Source: Paenibacillus senegalimassiliensis
GTDB lineage: Bacteria > Bacillota > Bacilli > Paenibacillales > Paenibacillaceae
Length of the DNA stretch: 64,000 nucleotides
NCBI RefSeq assembly: GCF_001486585.1
Contig: NZ_LN909045.1
Span: 729,368 to 793,367 of the forward strand
Direction: 5' to 3'
The notes under the pieces were generated by a model, which saw only the letters and a list, made by a program, of their open reading frames with translations, was not told where the DNA came from and ran no database searches. Shown here piece after piece: positions 18,683-27,833 of this stretch; position 1 is the first letter of the stretch; each line of letters opens with the position of its first letter. The position numbers and the translations under genes are program-made.

Positions 18683-19469
18683 ATTCACGTTGCTGGTTGC
18701 GATGGTGATGTGGCTCCCTACCTTAATAAATTATGGCGGGCAGGGATTGCGGGTATTGGCCTTTGAAGAGTTGTCAGTACAGTCATCTTCACAGGCAATC
18801 CCCTCTTCGACAGAGGCATTGTCCCTCTCGGAGAAAGTCAGTCTGGAGAATGATGCCATGCTGCAATGGGCCAAGCAACTAGATGAGCTAGTCATTCAAG
18901 CGGGCAATGTGTTTTCGCTGGATCAATGGTTCAAGGAACTGCCGGACAATGGGCAGGCCAAGCCAGCGGATACTGATCTGGAGCAGATCGGTTCCATCTT
19001 GTTGCAGACGGGGCTTCAAGCAGGACTGGAGGTTGGCGAGCGAGCCACACATTCAGTTCTGCCAGCAACGGCAGAGCCGGGTTATGATCTGGAATTTCGC
19101 CAAGGGGAACAGGACTTTACGCTGCGCAATCCCCATAACTATGAGGTTAGCGGCAAGGTCGAGGTTCATGGAGGACAGGCATCCTTCCAATGGATGGGGT
19201 ATGGTCCTTCCTTGTGGAAGAAGAAAGAAATCACGGTAGAAGTAGAAGAGTTTGCACAAGGAGATCTGAAAGTGGAGGATCATGCCTTGGTGACGAAGGG
19301 CAGGACGATTCCAGGTTATCCAGGCCGGCTGATCCATGTATACGCCGTTTCTGATGGAGGCAAGGAACTCTTGTATCAAAATTACTACGCGCCACAAGCA
19401 AATCTGGTTTATGAGCCGAAGCGGTCAAGTGAGGCTACACGGATTGGCGAGAGCGGAGGCAACCCTTGA
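18666..19469 (+). CDS. Exported protein of unknown function
   Basis: I do not recognise this 267-residue protein. It has a signal peptide (MKRLFKFTLLVAMVMWLPTL, residues 1-20). The mature part is acidic, with a helical stretch (to about residue 110) followed by a beta-rich domain (about 135-255). No cysteines or catalytic motif stand out. ATG 18666 is five bases after AGGAGG; an in-frame ATG at 18648 lacks a site. It sits between the FHA protein and PilB and its stop overlaps the pilB start (TGATG). Translational coupling suggests it belongs to the machine as an extracytoplasmic part, perhaps in alignment or anchoring in the thick wall. Confidence 0.75.
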   Translation: MKRLFKFTLLVAMVMWLPTLINYGGQGLRVLAFEELSVQSSSQAIPSSTEALSLSEKVSLENDAMLQWAKQLDELVIQAGNVFSLDQWFKELPDNGQAKPADTDLEQIGSILLQTGLQAGLEVGERATHSVLPATAEPGYDLEFRQGEQDFTLRNPHNYEVSGKVEVHGGQASFQWMGYGPSLWKKKEITVEVEEFAQGDLKVEDHALVTKGRTIPGYPGRLIHVYAVSDGGKELLYQNYYAPQANLVYEPKRSSEATRIGESGGNP

Positions 19470-21142
19470 TGCAACTGGGGGAGCTGTTGGTAACCAGCGG
19501 GATTATTTCTCAGACACAGCTTGAGGAAGCATTGCAGCAGCAACGGGACACCAAGCAGCGTCTGGGCGAAATATTTCTGGAGAAGAGCTTCATTACCGAG
19601 AAAGTGCTGGCTGAGGTTCTGGAGTTTCAATTGGGTTTTCCGCTGATTCATCTCTACAACGTCGATATTGATCCACAAGCGGTGAAGCTTCTTCCAGAAG
19701 AGGCGGCCCGTGAATATGAAGCCATTCCGATTGCGTTGGTTAAGAATAAGCTGCAAATTGCTCTGATTGATCCACTGAATTTCTCGGTCATTGAGCAGCT
19801 TCAATTGATTACAGGCAAGGAAATTCAACCCTTGCTTGGCTTACGCTCCGAGGTAGAGCAGGCGCTTAACAAATTTTACGGGATGCAGGGTGAGTTTGAC
19901 GAATGGGTGGAGGAAACGGCGGCTGAAGCTGCCCAAGAGCAAGAAGAACCGGATGCACTGAGTAGCGATGCACCTATTATCAAGCTGGTCAACCAGATGA
20001 TTCATGCAGCGGTCAACCTTAAGGCCAGTGATATTCATATTGAGCCGGATGAGACCAGCGTCAAGATCAGGTACCGGATTGATGGGCAATTGCGACTGGA
20101 GCGTGAGTTACCCAAGAATATGCAAGCCCTGCTGACGACAAGAGTGAAAATTATTGCCAAGCTAAATATCGCGGAGCGCCGCTTGCCGCAGGATGGTAAT
20201 ATCCAACTGCAAATTATGGGCAGACGAATCGATATACGGGTATCTACACTGCCCGCTGTGAATGGGGAGAGCATCGTATTGCGTTTGCTGGATCAGTCGG
20301 CAGGTATTAAAGGGTTGGATGAACTGGGCTTCAGCCCACGCAATTTGCAGATTTTTCAGAAGATGAGCAAGCTGCCTAACGGAATTATCCTGATATCCGG
20401 GCCGACAGGAAGCGGGAAGACCTCCACCTTGTACTCCATTTTGCGTGAAATGAAGGATGAAGAGATCAAGATTATCACCGTCGAAGATCCGGTTGAATAC
20501 CGGTTTAACGGGATTACGCAGGTGCAGGTGAACACGCAGATCGGCATGACGTTTGCTTCCAGCCTTCGTTCCATATTACGTCAGGACCCTAACGTCATCA
20601 TGGTTGGTGAAATACGTGATCCGGAGACGGCGGCTATCGCGGTTCGAGCTTCATTAACCGGTCATTTGGTATTAAGCACAATTCATACCAACAATGCACT
20701 AAGCACCATTAACCGTTTGCAGGATATGGGCATAGAGGGTTACTTGATTGCTTCCTCGCTTGCTTGTGTTACTGCCCAGCGGCTGGTGCGCCGATTGTGC
20801 AGTCATTGCGCGGCCAGAACTTTGGCTACGGAAGAGGAGAAGCTATTGCTGATCTCTCACCGTCTCGTCTCTTCCCAAGATGCCCAGCAGCTTCAATTAA
20901 TGAAGGCAAGGGGATGTGGGGTGTGTGGTCACACCGGTTACCACGGCCGCATCGGCATTCACGAGGTATTGGCTATTGATGCTGACATACGTACCGCTAT
21001 TGTGGAGAATCGGACCCGCGGCGAGTTTGAGCAACTGCTGGAGGGCAAAGCTTTTCGAACGATGATGGTTGACGGCCTGGAGAAGGTAATGGCTGGACAG
21101 ACCGATGTACAGGAAGTGTTGAAGGCTGCCTTCAGTGAATGA
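19469..21142 (+). CDS. pilB: Type IV pilus extension ATPase PilB (GspE family)
   Basis: The 557-residue assembly ATPase has an N-terminal T2SSE domain (residues 1-140, MQLGELLVTSGIISQTQLEEAL), Walker A SGPTGSGKTSTLYS near 310, the Asp box ITVEDPVEYRF, Walker B DPNVIMVGEIRDPETA and His box LSTIHTNNA. The CxxC pair of the zinc domain is complete (LCSHC and CGVCG). It powers extension of the type IVa pilus. ATG 19469 follows GCGGAGGC by eight bases. It is the second of three secretion-type ATPases in the operon, after CpaF and before PilT. Confidence 0.96.
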   Translation: MQLGELLVTSGIISQTQLEEALQQQRDTKQRLGEIFLEKSFITEKVLAEVLEFQLGFPLIHLYNVDIDPQAVKLLPEEAAREYEAIPIALVKNKLQIALIDPLNFSVIEQLQLITGKEIQPLLGLRSEVEQALNKFYGMQGEFDEWVEETAAEAAQEQEEPDALSSDAPIIKLVNQMIHAAVNLKASDIHIEPDETSVKIRYRIDGQLRLERELPKNMQALLTTRVKIIAKLNIAERRLPQDGNIQLQIMGRRIDIRVSTLPAVNGESIVLRLLDQSAGIKGLDELGFSPRNLQIFQKMSKLPNGIILISGPTGSGKTSTLYSILREMKDEEIKIITVEDPVEYRFNGITQVQVNTQIGMTFASSLRSILRQDPNVIMVGEIRDPETAAIAVRASLTGHLVLSTIHTNNALSTINRLQDMGIEGYLIASSLACVTAQRLVRRLCSHCAARTLATEEEKLLLISHRLVSSQDAQQLQLMKARGCGVCGHTGYHGRIGIHEVLAIDADIRTAIVENRTRGEFEQLLEGKAFRTMMVDGLEKVMAGQTDVQEVLKAAFSE

Positions 21143-21165
21143 TATCAGAATTGGAGCAGATGCTT

Positions 21166-22377
21166 ATGCCAAGCTTTGTATATGAAGCGGTGAACAAGAA
21201 GGGGAAAAGCATTCGCGGCATGTTGTGGGCACAGAACAAGCAGAAGGCTATTCTGGAGCTGCGTAACGGCGGCTTGATGGTGAAGTCGCTGGAAGAGAAG
21301 CAGAAATCCGTATTGGACCTGGAGATTCGGCTAGGCAGCAGTATCAGTAAGAAGGAATTCGTTGTGTTCTGCCGCCAGTTCGCCACGCTGATTCGCTCTG
21401 GTATTCAGATCGATCAAGCTTTGCGATTGCTCGCCAATCAGACGAAGAGCAGGTTGATGAAGCGAGCATTGTCTGAGGTGCTGGATCACTTGCGCGCAGG
21501 GCTACAGCTTTCGGATGCCTTAGCCAAAAGACCCAAGGATTTCCCATCCATGTTTGTGAACATGGTGGCTTCTGGAGAAGTGGGTGGGAATCTCGACGAT
21601 ATTCTGGACCACATGGCCAATCACTATGAGAAGGACAGCAAATCAATAGCGAAGGTACGCTCAGCGTTAACGTATCCCTGTATCGTGCTTGTTATAGCCG
21701 CGGGTGTCGTGGTCTTCCTGCTCCGTAGCATTGTGCCAACCTTTGAGGAGCTCTTCGCCGAGCAAGGGGCAGATCTTCCGGTCATTACGAAGTCTGTCGT
21801 GGCTGTAAGCAACATACTGGGAACGTATTGGTATGGGGTGCTTGCCCTGCTCATTGTTCCAGTAGTGTTGTTCCGGGCGGTCATTGCCACAAAGACAGGC
21901 CGTTACTGGCTGGATTCCCTGAAGTACCGAATTCCGCTGTTTGGCTCGCTGCTGAAGAAGTCGACACTGGCCCGCATGGCCCGAACGATGTCCGCTTTAT
22001 TTTATGGAGGTATTCCAATCACTCAGATTTTGTCTGTATCGGAGAAAGTGGTACAGAATGAAGCGGCCGCCCGGGTGCTTCAGCGGACAAAGGAGAAGAT
22101 GATGCAAGGGAAGCAGATGTCTGAGCCTTTCCGCGAGAGTGGATTTTTCCCGGATCTGTTCAACCAGGTTGTACAAGTGGGGGAGGAAACAGGGCAGATG
22201 GATGTCATGCTGTCCAAGGTAGCCGATTATTATGAATCGGATGTGGAGCGGGCCATCGAGCAAATCAAGACGCTGATTGAACCGGCGATGATGATGGTAT
22301 TGACGGCGGTGGTCGGGGTAATCGTCGCTGCAATTATTACCCCGATGTTCTCGCTATATGAGCAAATAATCAAATAA
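21166..22377 (+). CDS. pilC: Type IV pilus platform protein PilC (GspF family)
   Basis: The 403-residue inner-membrane platform protein carries two T2SSF domains (residues about 60-180 and 260-385), with a hydrophobic segment after the first, another near 215-235 and a C-terminal one. The family motif FCRQFATLIRSGIQIDQAL is at about 63-81 and the repeat VGEETGQMDVML near 340. The start MPSFVYEAVNKKGKSIRG is typical of PilC, so I chose ATG 21166, nine bases after GGAG. A start at 21139 would overlap pilB by 4 bp and cannot be excluded. It works with PilB and PilT. Confidence 0.95.
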   Translation: MPSFVYEAVNKKGKSIRGMLWAQNKQKAILELRNGGLMVKSLEEKQKSVLDLEIRLGSSISKKEFVVFCRQFATLIRSGIQIDQALRLLANQTKSRLMKRALSEVLDHLRAGLQLSDALAKRPKDFPSMFVNMVASGEVGGNLDDILDHMANHYEKDSKSIAKVRSALTYPCIVLVIAAGVVVFLLRSIVPTFEELFAEQGADLPVITKSVVAVSNILGTYWYGVLALLIVPVVLFRAVIATKTGRYWLDSLKYRIPLFGSLLKKSTLARMARTMSALFYGGIPITQILSVSEKVVQNEAAARVLQRTKEKMMQGKQMSEPFRESGFFPDLFNQVVQVGEETGQMDVMLSKVADYYESDVERAIEQIKTLIEPAMMMVLTAVVGVIVAAIITPMFSLYEQIIK

Positions 22378-22404
22378 CCCACTATACGAATAGGAGTGCT
22401 ACAA

Positions 22405-22953
22405 ATGGAAGCTGTAACTTTGACGCAACAAAAGTCCGTTGCTATCAAGCGGTTCCGCCCGCTAAAAAACCAAAAAGGCCTGACCCTTATCGAATTGCTG
22501 GCCATTGTCGTCATTCTAGGCATTATCGCGCTCATCGCTATTCCATCCATTGGCGGGATCATTAATAACACCAAGAAAAATGCCCACCGGGCCAACGCGC
22601 AAATCATTGTGGACGCGGCGAGGTACAAGTTGATTACCGAAGGGTTCAAGCCAGGAACAGGAGCGACAACTCAAGATATCACGTATGAGCAATTGCGCGA
22701 TGAGGGTTATTTGGAGAAGAAGATCAAGGACCCGCAGGAACCAACCAAGGAATATGCAGATACGACTACTGTAAGAATTGGTCAGCAAACAGGATCACTT
22801 AGTTATACCTACGACATTAACTTGCTACGGAGGGGGGCCAGTGACACCGCGACGATTAGGGTTTTTGCCGAGGTTGCCACAGAACTTCGCTATGCTGGCT
22901 ATGTCCCGGAGGAACAGATCAGAGATATAGGATTTTTCACTACTAATAATTAA
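22405..22953 (+). CDS. Type IV prepilin, likely major pilin
   Basis: This 182-residue prepilin has an unusually long 25-residue basic leader ending in KG, then a classical N-methylated helix beginning LTLIELLAIVVILGIIAL with Glu at position 5. A globular domain of about 125 residues follows. ATG 22405 lies eight bases after TAGGAG; GTG 22396 would overlap that site. Its position straight after pilB-pilC and before pilM is that of the main pilin in many monoderm loci, although a minor role is possible. Processing is expected from the PilD-type peptidase at the operon end. Confidence 0.9.
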   Translation: MEAVTLTQQKSVAIKRFRPLKNQKGLTLIELLAIVVILGIIALIAIPSIGGIINNTKKNAHRANAQIIVDAARYKLITEGFKPGTGATTQDITYEQLRDEGYLEKKIKDPQEPTKEYADTTTVRIGQQTGSLSYTYDINLLRRGASDTATIRVFAEVATELRYAGYVPEEQIRDIGFFTTNN

Positions 22954-22976
22954 GAGTTACCAGGGAGGTCCCTATC

Positions 22977-23969
22977 ATGTTTGCACTCAAGCGTCCCAGA
23001 CATGCCTGCGGTCTGTACATTACCGATACCCTCATCAAGCTGGTCAAGCTGAAAAGCAATAATAATAGCCTGACGATCCAGCATTGCTCTGAGCTGCCGC
23101 TTGAAGAGGGCATTGTATCCAAGGGGACGATTTACCAGGCCGAGGAACTGGCGGCTCAGATTGAACGATTGGCTGTGAACTCCGGAACGAAGGGGGAAAA
23201 GGTACATTTATCCGTCCCCATAGGCAAGAGTATTTTACGACGCTTAACCCTGCCGGCTGCTCGTGATGAAGAGATGCGAAAGCAGGTCGATGTTGAAATT
23301 CATTCATGGCAGTTCCTGCCCTTTGAGGACTTCTTGTTTGATTATATCGCTCTAGGACCGCCATACATACCGGAAGCAGGGCAGGATGCACAGCGCAAGC
23401 GAAAGGGCAAGGAACAAGATGTTCTGGTGTTCGTGACCTCTGGGGAAATCGTCCAGCAGCATGTTGGCGTGGTCAAGCAGGCGGGCCTCTTGCCGGCTTC
23501 GGTGGAGCTGGCTCCGCTGGCTTTGCAGCGGATGCTCTACAACATGGACCAGTACGGCTTGCATGGGTTAAGCCCACTGTACGCGATCCTTCATGTGGAG
23601 GCCGACGAAGTGAATTTATCCATTTTTGCCGAAGGGGTACCTGTGTTCATGCGGTCCATTCAGACCAACCATGCTGAAGCCGAGCTTGAGATGGAGAAAT
23701 ATTACTTGAACCATACGACACAGATGTTTGCCGCAGAAATTATACGGATGATCAATTATTACGTCTATTCGGTATCGGAGCAGCAAGAGAACGTCAGCAC
23801 CATCTATTTGGCCGGGGATTTGCGCAAGGTGCAGATGGTAGCGGAATTTCTTGAGAAATCTTTCAAAGGGAAGATTGAGCAGTTACCGTTACAACTGCTC
23901 ATCCAACAGGCGGAAGATACTCCCTACGATTATATTGTTCCAATCGGACTGGCCATGAAAGGGGCATAG
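22977..23969 (+). CDS. pilM: PilM-like actin-fold ATPase
   Basis: The 330-residue soluble protein of the PilM/FtsA-like actin fold forms the cytoplasmic ring of the alignment complex. Visible features are the phosphate-1-like strand GLYITDTLIKLVKLK at residue 12, the conserved VHLSVPIGKSILRRL near 80, and YLAGDLRKV near 280, matching the adenosine-site glycine strand. PilM proteins bind the N-terminal peptide of PilN, encoded next (3 bp away). An AGGGAGGTC site precedes the ATG. Confidence 0.9.
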   Translation: MFALKRPRHACGLYITDTLIKLVKLKSNNNSLTIQHCSELPLEEGIVSKGTIYQAEELAAQIERLAVNSGTKGEKVHLSVPIGKSILRRLTLPAARDEEMRKQVDVEIHSWQFLPFEDFLFDYIALGPPYIPEAGQDAQRKRKGKEQDVLVFVTSGEIVQQHVGVVKQAGLLPASVELAPLALQRMLYNMDQYGLHGLSPLYAILHVEADEVNLSIFAEGVPVFMRSIQTNHAEAELEMEKYYLNHTTQMFAAEIIRMINYYVYSVSEQQENVSTIYLAGDLRKVQMVAEFLEKSFKGKIEQLPLQLLIQQAEDTPYDYIVPIGLAMKGA

Positions 23970-23971
23970 AC

Positions 23972-24604
23972 ATGGGGAGTTTGGAACGCGATAACAAGCC
24001 CATGGAGATTAACTTTATCCGAAGTCAATCGGGCATCAGTGTTCTAAGAAAACGAGTGCAGAAGTGGGCCGTGGCGACGACATCCACAATTACCTTGCTG
24101 CTGCTCGCCTGGATGTGGCTGAGCGCCATGGTCCAAACCAGCCAACTCAATGGAGAACTGGACCGCATCCAATTACGAATCTCTGAATTACAGGCACCTA
24201 CTCAATTGTCCAGGCAGCCGTCGGTTCAGCAAATTCAGCAACTAGCCGAGCAACTCAAACATAATGAACCGGATCATGTTGAACTGCTGGAACAATTCAC
24301 CCGAATGTTGCCGGAGCTTGTGAATGTGCAAAGCCTGACGATGGAAGGGGCATCTCAAGTTAAGCTGACAGCTTTGTATGCTACTACAGAGGAACTGGCT
24401 CAGTTTGTTCAGTCTCTGCGGGCATCAGAACATTTTACAGTTGCTGAACTGGGTGATGTGGAGAAGGTGGGCCTGATTGTCTCTGGACCCGGTCAGACAG
24501 GAACGTCGCATAGTCTGGAACCACCATTAAGAACGACGTTGGTTATTCAAACGGTAAGTCCACCCGAGACAGGCTCCGGGCAGGGAGAAGGTGATGCACC
24601 ATGA
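23972..24604 (+). CDS. PilN-like protein
   Basis: This is a 210-residue bitopic protein with a short cytoplasmic tail containing MEINFIRSQ, like the INFL motif that PilN offers to PilM. Its membrane segment is at about residues 32-50 (TITLLLLAWMWLSAM), followed by a coiled coil (50-110) and a ferredoxin-like domain rich in Val/Leu strands. Identity is by architecture and by the pilM-N-O order rather than strong similarity. The stop overlaps the pilO start as ATGA. Confidence 0.8.
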   Translation: MGSLERDNKPMEINFIRSQSGISVLRKRVQKWAVATTSTITLLLLAWMWLSAMVQTSQLNGELDRIQLRISELQAPTQLSRQPSVQQIQQLAEQLKHNEPDHVELLEQFTRMLPELVNVQSLTMEGASQVKLTALYATTEELAQFVQSLRASEHFTVAELGDVEKVGLIVSGPGQTGTSHSLEPPLRTTLVIQTVSPPETGSGQGEGDAP

Positions 24605-25248
24605 CATTTTTGGCAGATACGCAAGTGCGAAGGGGCTTCACTATTGGCTGTGCCATCTTCTTGCTGCTGGTTGCTTATTTCTATTTAGTTCGGCCTTCCC
24701 AAGTGGAGCGTGAGGTGGCTTCGCAGATGCTGCTTCGCAAGCAGCAAGAATATCAGTTGCTTCTCAATAACAGCAGCAATTTTAAGGAAGAGGCTGCCAA
24801 AGGCAGCTATGAGTTAGCGTTAATTCGCCAGATTGTTCCGGAGCAGGCATATACAGACCAACTGCTGGAGCAGATGAAGAGGCTGGAGACGGTGAGCGGC
24901 GTACAGATGAAGGGCTACCAGTTCGCGCTAGCTGATACGCAGGCAGGAGAAGCTGCAACAGGCTTGCGCAAGGTGACGATGACGACTAGTCTAACTGGCA
25001 CATATGCTCAATTTGTTCGTTTGTTGAAAGAGATTCATGGTTCCACGCGTCTGTTGACTCTGGACAAGTTGGAACTAAATGTGGTGCAAGAGAATGCGGA
25101 TATCCTCAAGAAAAATGTAAAAGACCCTGAGGTAGCCTGTCAATTGAGTATAGCTGCTTATTATGCACCGGAACTGGCGAGCTTCGGACAATTCCGCAAA
25201 CCGGCAGCTCCACAGGAAGTATCCGGGAGAAGCCAGTTGCTTTACTGA
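24601..25248 (+). CDS. PilO-like protein
   Basis: The 215-residue bitopic protein has a membrane segment at residues 12-30 (GFTIGCAIFLLLVAYFYLV), a periplasm-side coiled coil (35-75) and a C-terminal ferredoxin-like fold domain (about 95-200, GVQMKGYQF and MTTSLTGTYAQFVRLLKEI). This matches PilO, the dimer partner of PilN. As there is no outer membrane or secretin, the complex presumably links the platform to the cell wall. The 92-bp gap that follows holds a copy of a dispersed repeat and no terminator. Confidence 0.85.
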   Translation: MTFLADTQVRRGFTIGCAIFLLLVAYFYLVRPSQVEREVASQMLLRKQQEYQLLLNNSSNFKEEAAKGSYELALIRQIVPEQAYTDQLLEQMKRLETVSGVQMKGYQFALADTQAGEAATGLRKVTMTTSLTGTYAQFVRLLKEIHGSTRLLTLDKLELNVVQENADILKKNVKDPEVACQLSIAAYYAPELASFGQFRKPAAPQEVSGRSQLLY

Positions 25249-25276
25249 GTTCTTTACCAGGGTTGTATAAATGTGT

Positions 25277-25297
25277 GTTCAAAAAGTAGGGTTTACA
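25277..25297 (+). repeat. Partial copy of the dispersed palindromic element
   Basis: GTTCAAAAAGTAGGGTTTAC and the next A match the left end of the 50540-50645 element at 20 of 21 bases. The block just before it (GGTTGTATAAATG, 25261-25273) resembles an internal part of that element (GGTTGTATGAATG), so the order is rearranged. It lies in a pilus operon intergenic gap. Confidence 0.6.
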
Positions 25298-25340
25298 AGA
25301 TTGGGGATTCCAAAATGATGGCGGAGGGAGTGTGTGGATT

Positions 25341-27833
25341 GTGAGAAGAATTATGGTGGTCCTGACGTTGCTGCTGGCACTGCTGACGGTTTCCTTATGG
25401 CCGGGGCAGAGCATGAATGCGGCGGGCTCGCCTCAAATGGAAGGAAGTGTATCTGCGAGCAAGACGGATATATTCGTAGGCGAGCAGTTTACGTTAACCT
25501 ACACAATTCGGCCTACCGAATCGGCAAATTTTAAATTCCCCAAGATTGTCCAGCCGATTCCCTATGGCTTTGCAATCGTCTCTCATCAGGGGGACGTGTT
25601 CAATAATGAAGTTGAAATCAAGTATAACGAGTTAAGGATATCCTTTACCGAATATCCTTATGGTTCAGGCCGTGATACCAAACGAGCAACAGTGACGCTG
25701 GTATATAAGGGCAAGCCGGCTCGCCATCAGCTAGGTCAGGCGAAGCTGGAGTATACCGTTAATGAGGATTGGAGTACGCGGAATCCAAGAAATCTGAATG
25801 CCCCCGCCTTAAGCTTCAAGAACCGGGTGGAGGGTCCCTCGACACGCATGACTGATCCACAATTAAATGGTACGTTGGCAGCCCCAACGTCCACTGTCTA
25901 CATTGGTGACCCGTTTGCCCTGGAATATTCGCTCACACCCAATATCGAGATCGAACGGCGGGATCAATCGGACTACATTATATTATGGGATATCTCCAAG
26001 AGCATGGAGCGAGATGCACCAAATGCCCCTGGAGGGGATCGTCCGCAACGCCTCGATGCAGCCAGGTATGGCATCAGGGCATTTGTCCAGCAATTAAGGC
26101 AGTTGTACCCCGATGACCAGCAAGAAAACTATTATGGAATAACCAAAGTCAGTAATGAGACTAATGGTAAATCGGGCTTGAGAGAGAATCAATTCGTCAG
26201 CAGTTGGACCAAGAGCAAACCGCTGACGAAGCGAACGGGGCCTCAGGTAGGTAAAGCGCCCCGTGTGACGTTCATTCCGTTCTCCGAGCATATCGTGTAC
26301 GAGCATATCATTGAGCGTACCAATGATTATTCTTTCTTGATTGAGAAGGCGGATTCTCTCCATGTGACGGGAACACATACCGATGTTACGCGCGTGCTTC
26401 ATGAGACGATGGATTATGTATTATACGAGCGTGAGCATGGGGATCCCAACTATGAACCGGCGGTGATTCTGATTACCGACGGGGGCTTCGACACGTATAC
26501 ACGTATCTTTAATGAGAAATATGAAGCGCGCTATTCTACCGATTCCAAGATGGCGGGAGAGATCACCAAGGCGGTGGAGGCTACCTATGACTTTGATAAT
26601 TTGTATCTTGCCATGGGCATCCCCCTGCATCTCATTCGTCTGGATGATCCGGCCAATCAAGAGATGAATTACCGGGAGGGCTTAAAGGCGCTGGAGAACA
26701 TTGTGCAAAAGAGCGGGGGCCAGCGTTATCTGTCGATGTACCGCGTTGATCGCTCCTATGGGGGTGTGAATTATACAGGTACTGAGGCTGCATTTGCCGA
26801 TCTGGTTCGACGAACGGAAGCCAAGAGAAAGCCGTGGGGAGATTACCGCAATATCGTAATTAATCAGCCGCTCCCCGCAGGGTACCAATTGGTGGAGGCG
26901 CCCAAGGGCGTTACTTTATCAGGTGGCACACTGCGCATACCTATCGACAACTTTATCTACAACAGTGGCAAGCTTACCTTGAAGAACAACATCCGTCTTG
27001 CCTATACCGGTCTCCCTGGAACTTATCGACTAGCTGATGCAACTACCAGCTTCCAGGCGAATGGCATTAACCGGACGGCGGCGATTGCGGGTAAAAGCAT
27101 CGTCTTCAAGTCCAAAAATCCGCCAAAGGTGGAGGTGACTGTGCCTGATGACGATCAACCTGATGTGGTGACCGGGGCTGATTTTATTATTGTTCGTGGT
27201 AAGGAGCCGGCATTCTCGATCAAGGCTTCCAGACAGGAGTCCTACGATGATCTTATTCAGCAGATTGAATACGGATTTGCCCAGGACGTGGGTAAGGAGA
27301 TACGGTTCGAGACGAAGCAGATTAATCCGGAACGGGAGGGTGCCAATTATACCCTTGCTTTTAATAGCGGAGGAGGCAGTGCAAGCCACCGCTTTGAGCA
27401 ATACGGCTGGTATCAGATGGTGATCAAAGTAACCAATACGGGCGGACTATCTACCACGAAGGAGATGTACATCCTGGTGTTACCGGAACTGGATTTCACT
27501 ATTGAGATTGATCAGCCCGCTGCAACCGTGTCCTACAAACCGGTTATTGCCATGCTGCGCTGGGGCGATCCTGAACTCAGGATACCCATTGCTCCCAAAT
27601 TCGGCATGCCGGGAATGACGACCTTAGTGGAATACTCACTATCTGGCCAGCCCTGGAAACCAGCTGTATTTGACAAGATTCATATCATGCGTCAATCCGC
27701 GAGCACACAATATATCACGGTCAGAATTGTCCAGAACTTCAACAGCGGGGCCGCAGCGCCGTTTAACGGCATCACCTTTCAGTCGGATCAACGGAAAAAC
27801 TATGCCATCAATTACGATCAGAAAAAATACTAG
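25341..27833 (+). CDS. Secreted von Willebrand A domain protein, pilus-associated
   Basis: The roughly 830-residue exported protein has a signal peptide (residues 1-30, ending near SMNAAG). Two similar beta domains open with VSASKTDIFVGEQFTLTY and TSTVYIGDPFALEYSL. A von Willebrand A domain follows (about 205-440) with an intact metal site: DISKS, THTD and ITDGG. The rest is beta-rich, with no wall-sorting motif. It resembles PilY1 in role only, since the VWA domain is shared but the beta-propeller is not seen. It is a candidate adhesin or pilus tip. GTG 25341 is preferred because GTG 25332 is too close to GGAGGGAG. The 3' end overlaps the next prepilin gene by 32 bp. Confidence 0.8.
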   Translation: MRRIMVVLTLLLALLTVSLWPGQSMNAAGSPQMEGSVSASKTDIFVGEQFTLTYTIRPTESANFKFPKIVQPIPYGFAIVSHQGDVFNNEVEIKYNELRISFTEYPYGSGRDTKRATVTLVYKGKPARHQLGQAKLEYTVNEDWSTRNPRNLNAPALSFKNRVEGPSTRMTDPQLNGTLAAPTSTVYIGDPFALEYSLTPNIEIERRDQSDYIILWDISKSMERDAPNAPGGDRPQRLDAARYGIRAFVQQLRQLYPDDQQENYYGITKVSNETNGKSGLRENQFVSSWTKSKPLTKRTGPQVGKAPRVTFIPFSEHIVYEHIIERTNDYSFLIEKADSLHVTGTHTDVTRVLHETMDYVLYEREHGDPNYEPAVILITDGGFDTYTRIFNEKYEARYSTDSKMAGEITKAVEATYDFDNLYLAMGIPLHLIRLDDPANQEMNYREGLKALENIVQKSGGQRYLSMYRVDRSYGGVNYTGTEAAFADLVRRTEAKRKPWGDYRNIVINQPLPAGYQLVEAPKGVTLSGGTLRIPIDNFIYNSGKLTLKNNIRLAYTGLPGTYRLADATTSFQANGINRTAAIAGKSIVFKSKNPPKVEVTVPDDDQPDVVTGADFIIVRGKEPAFSIKASRQESYDDLIQQIEYGFAQDVGKEIRFETKQINPEREGANYTLAFNSGGGSASHRFEQYGWYQMVIKVTNTGGLSTTKEMYILVLPELDFTIEIDQPAATVSYKPVIAMLRWGDPELRIPIAPKFGMPGMTTLVEYSLSGQPWKPAVFDKIHIMRQSASTQYITVRIVQNFNSGAAAPFNGITFQSDQRKNYAINYDQKKY

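Noticed and set aside
27670-27801. Longer start of the GspI-like prepilin
   Set aside because: It lies within VWA coding sequence and would give a 69-residue leader; the ATG at 27802 gives a sensible leader.
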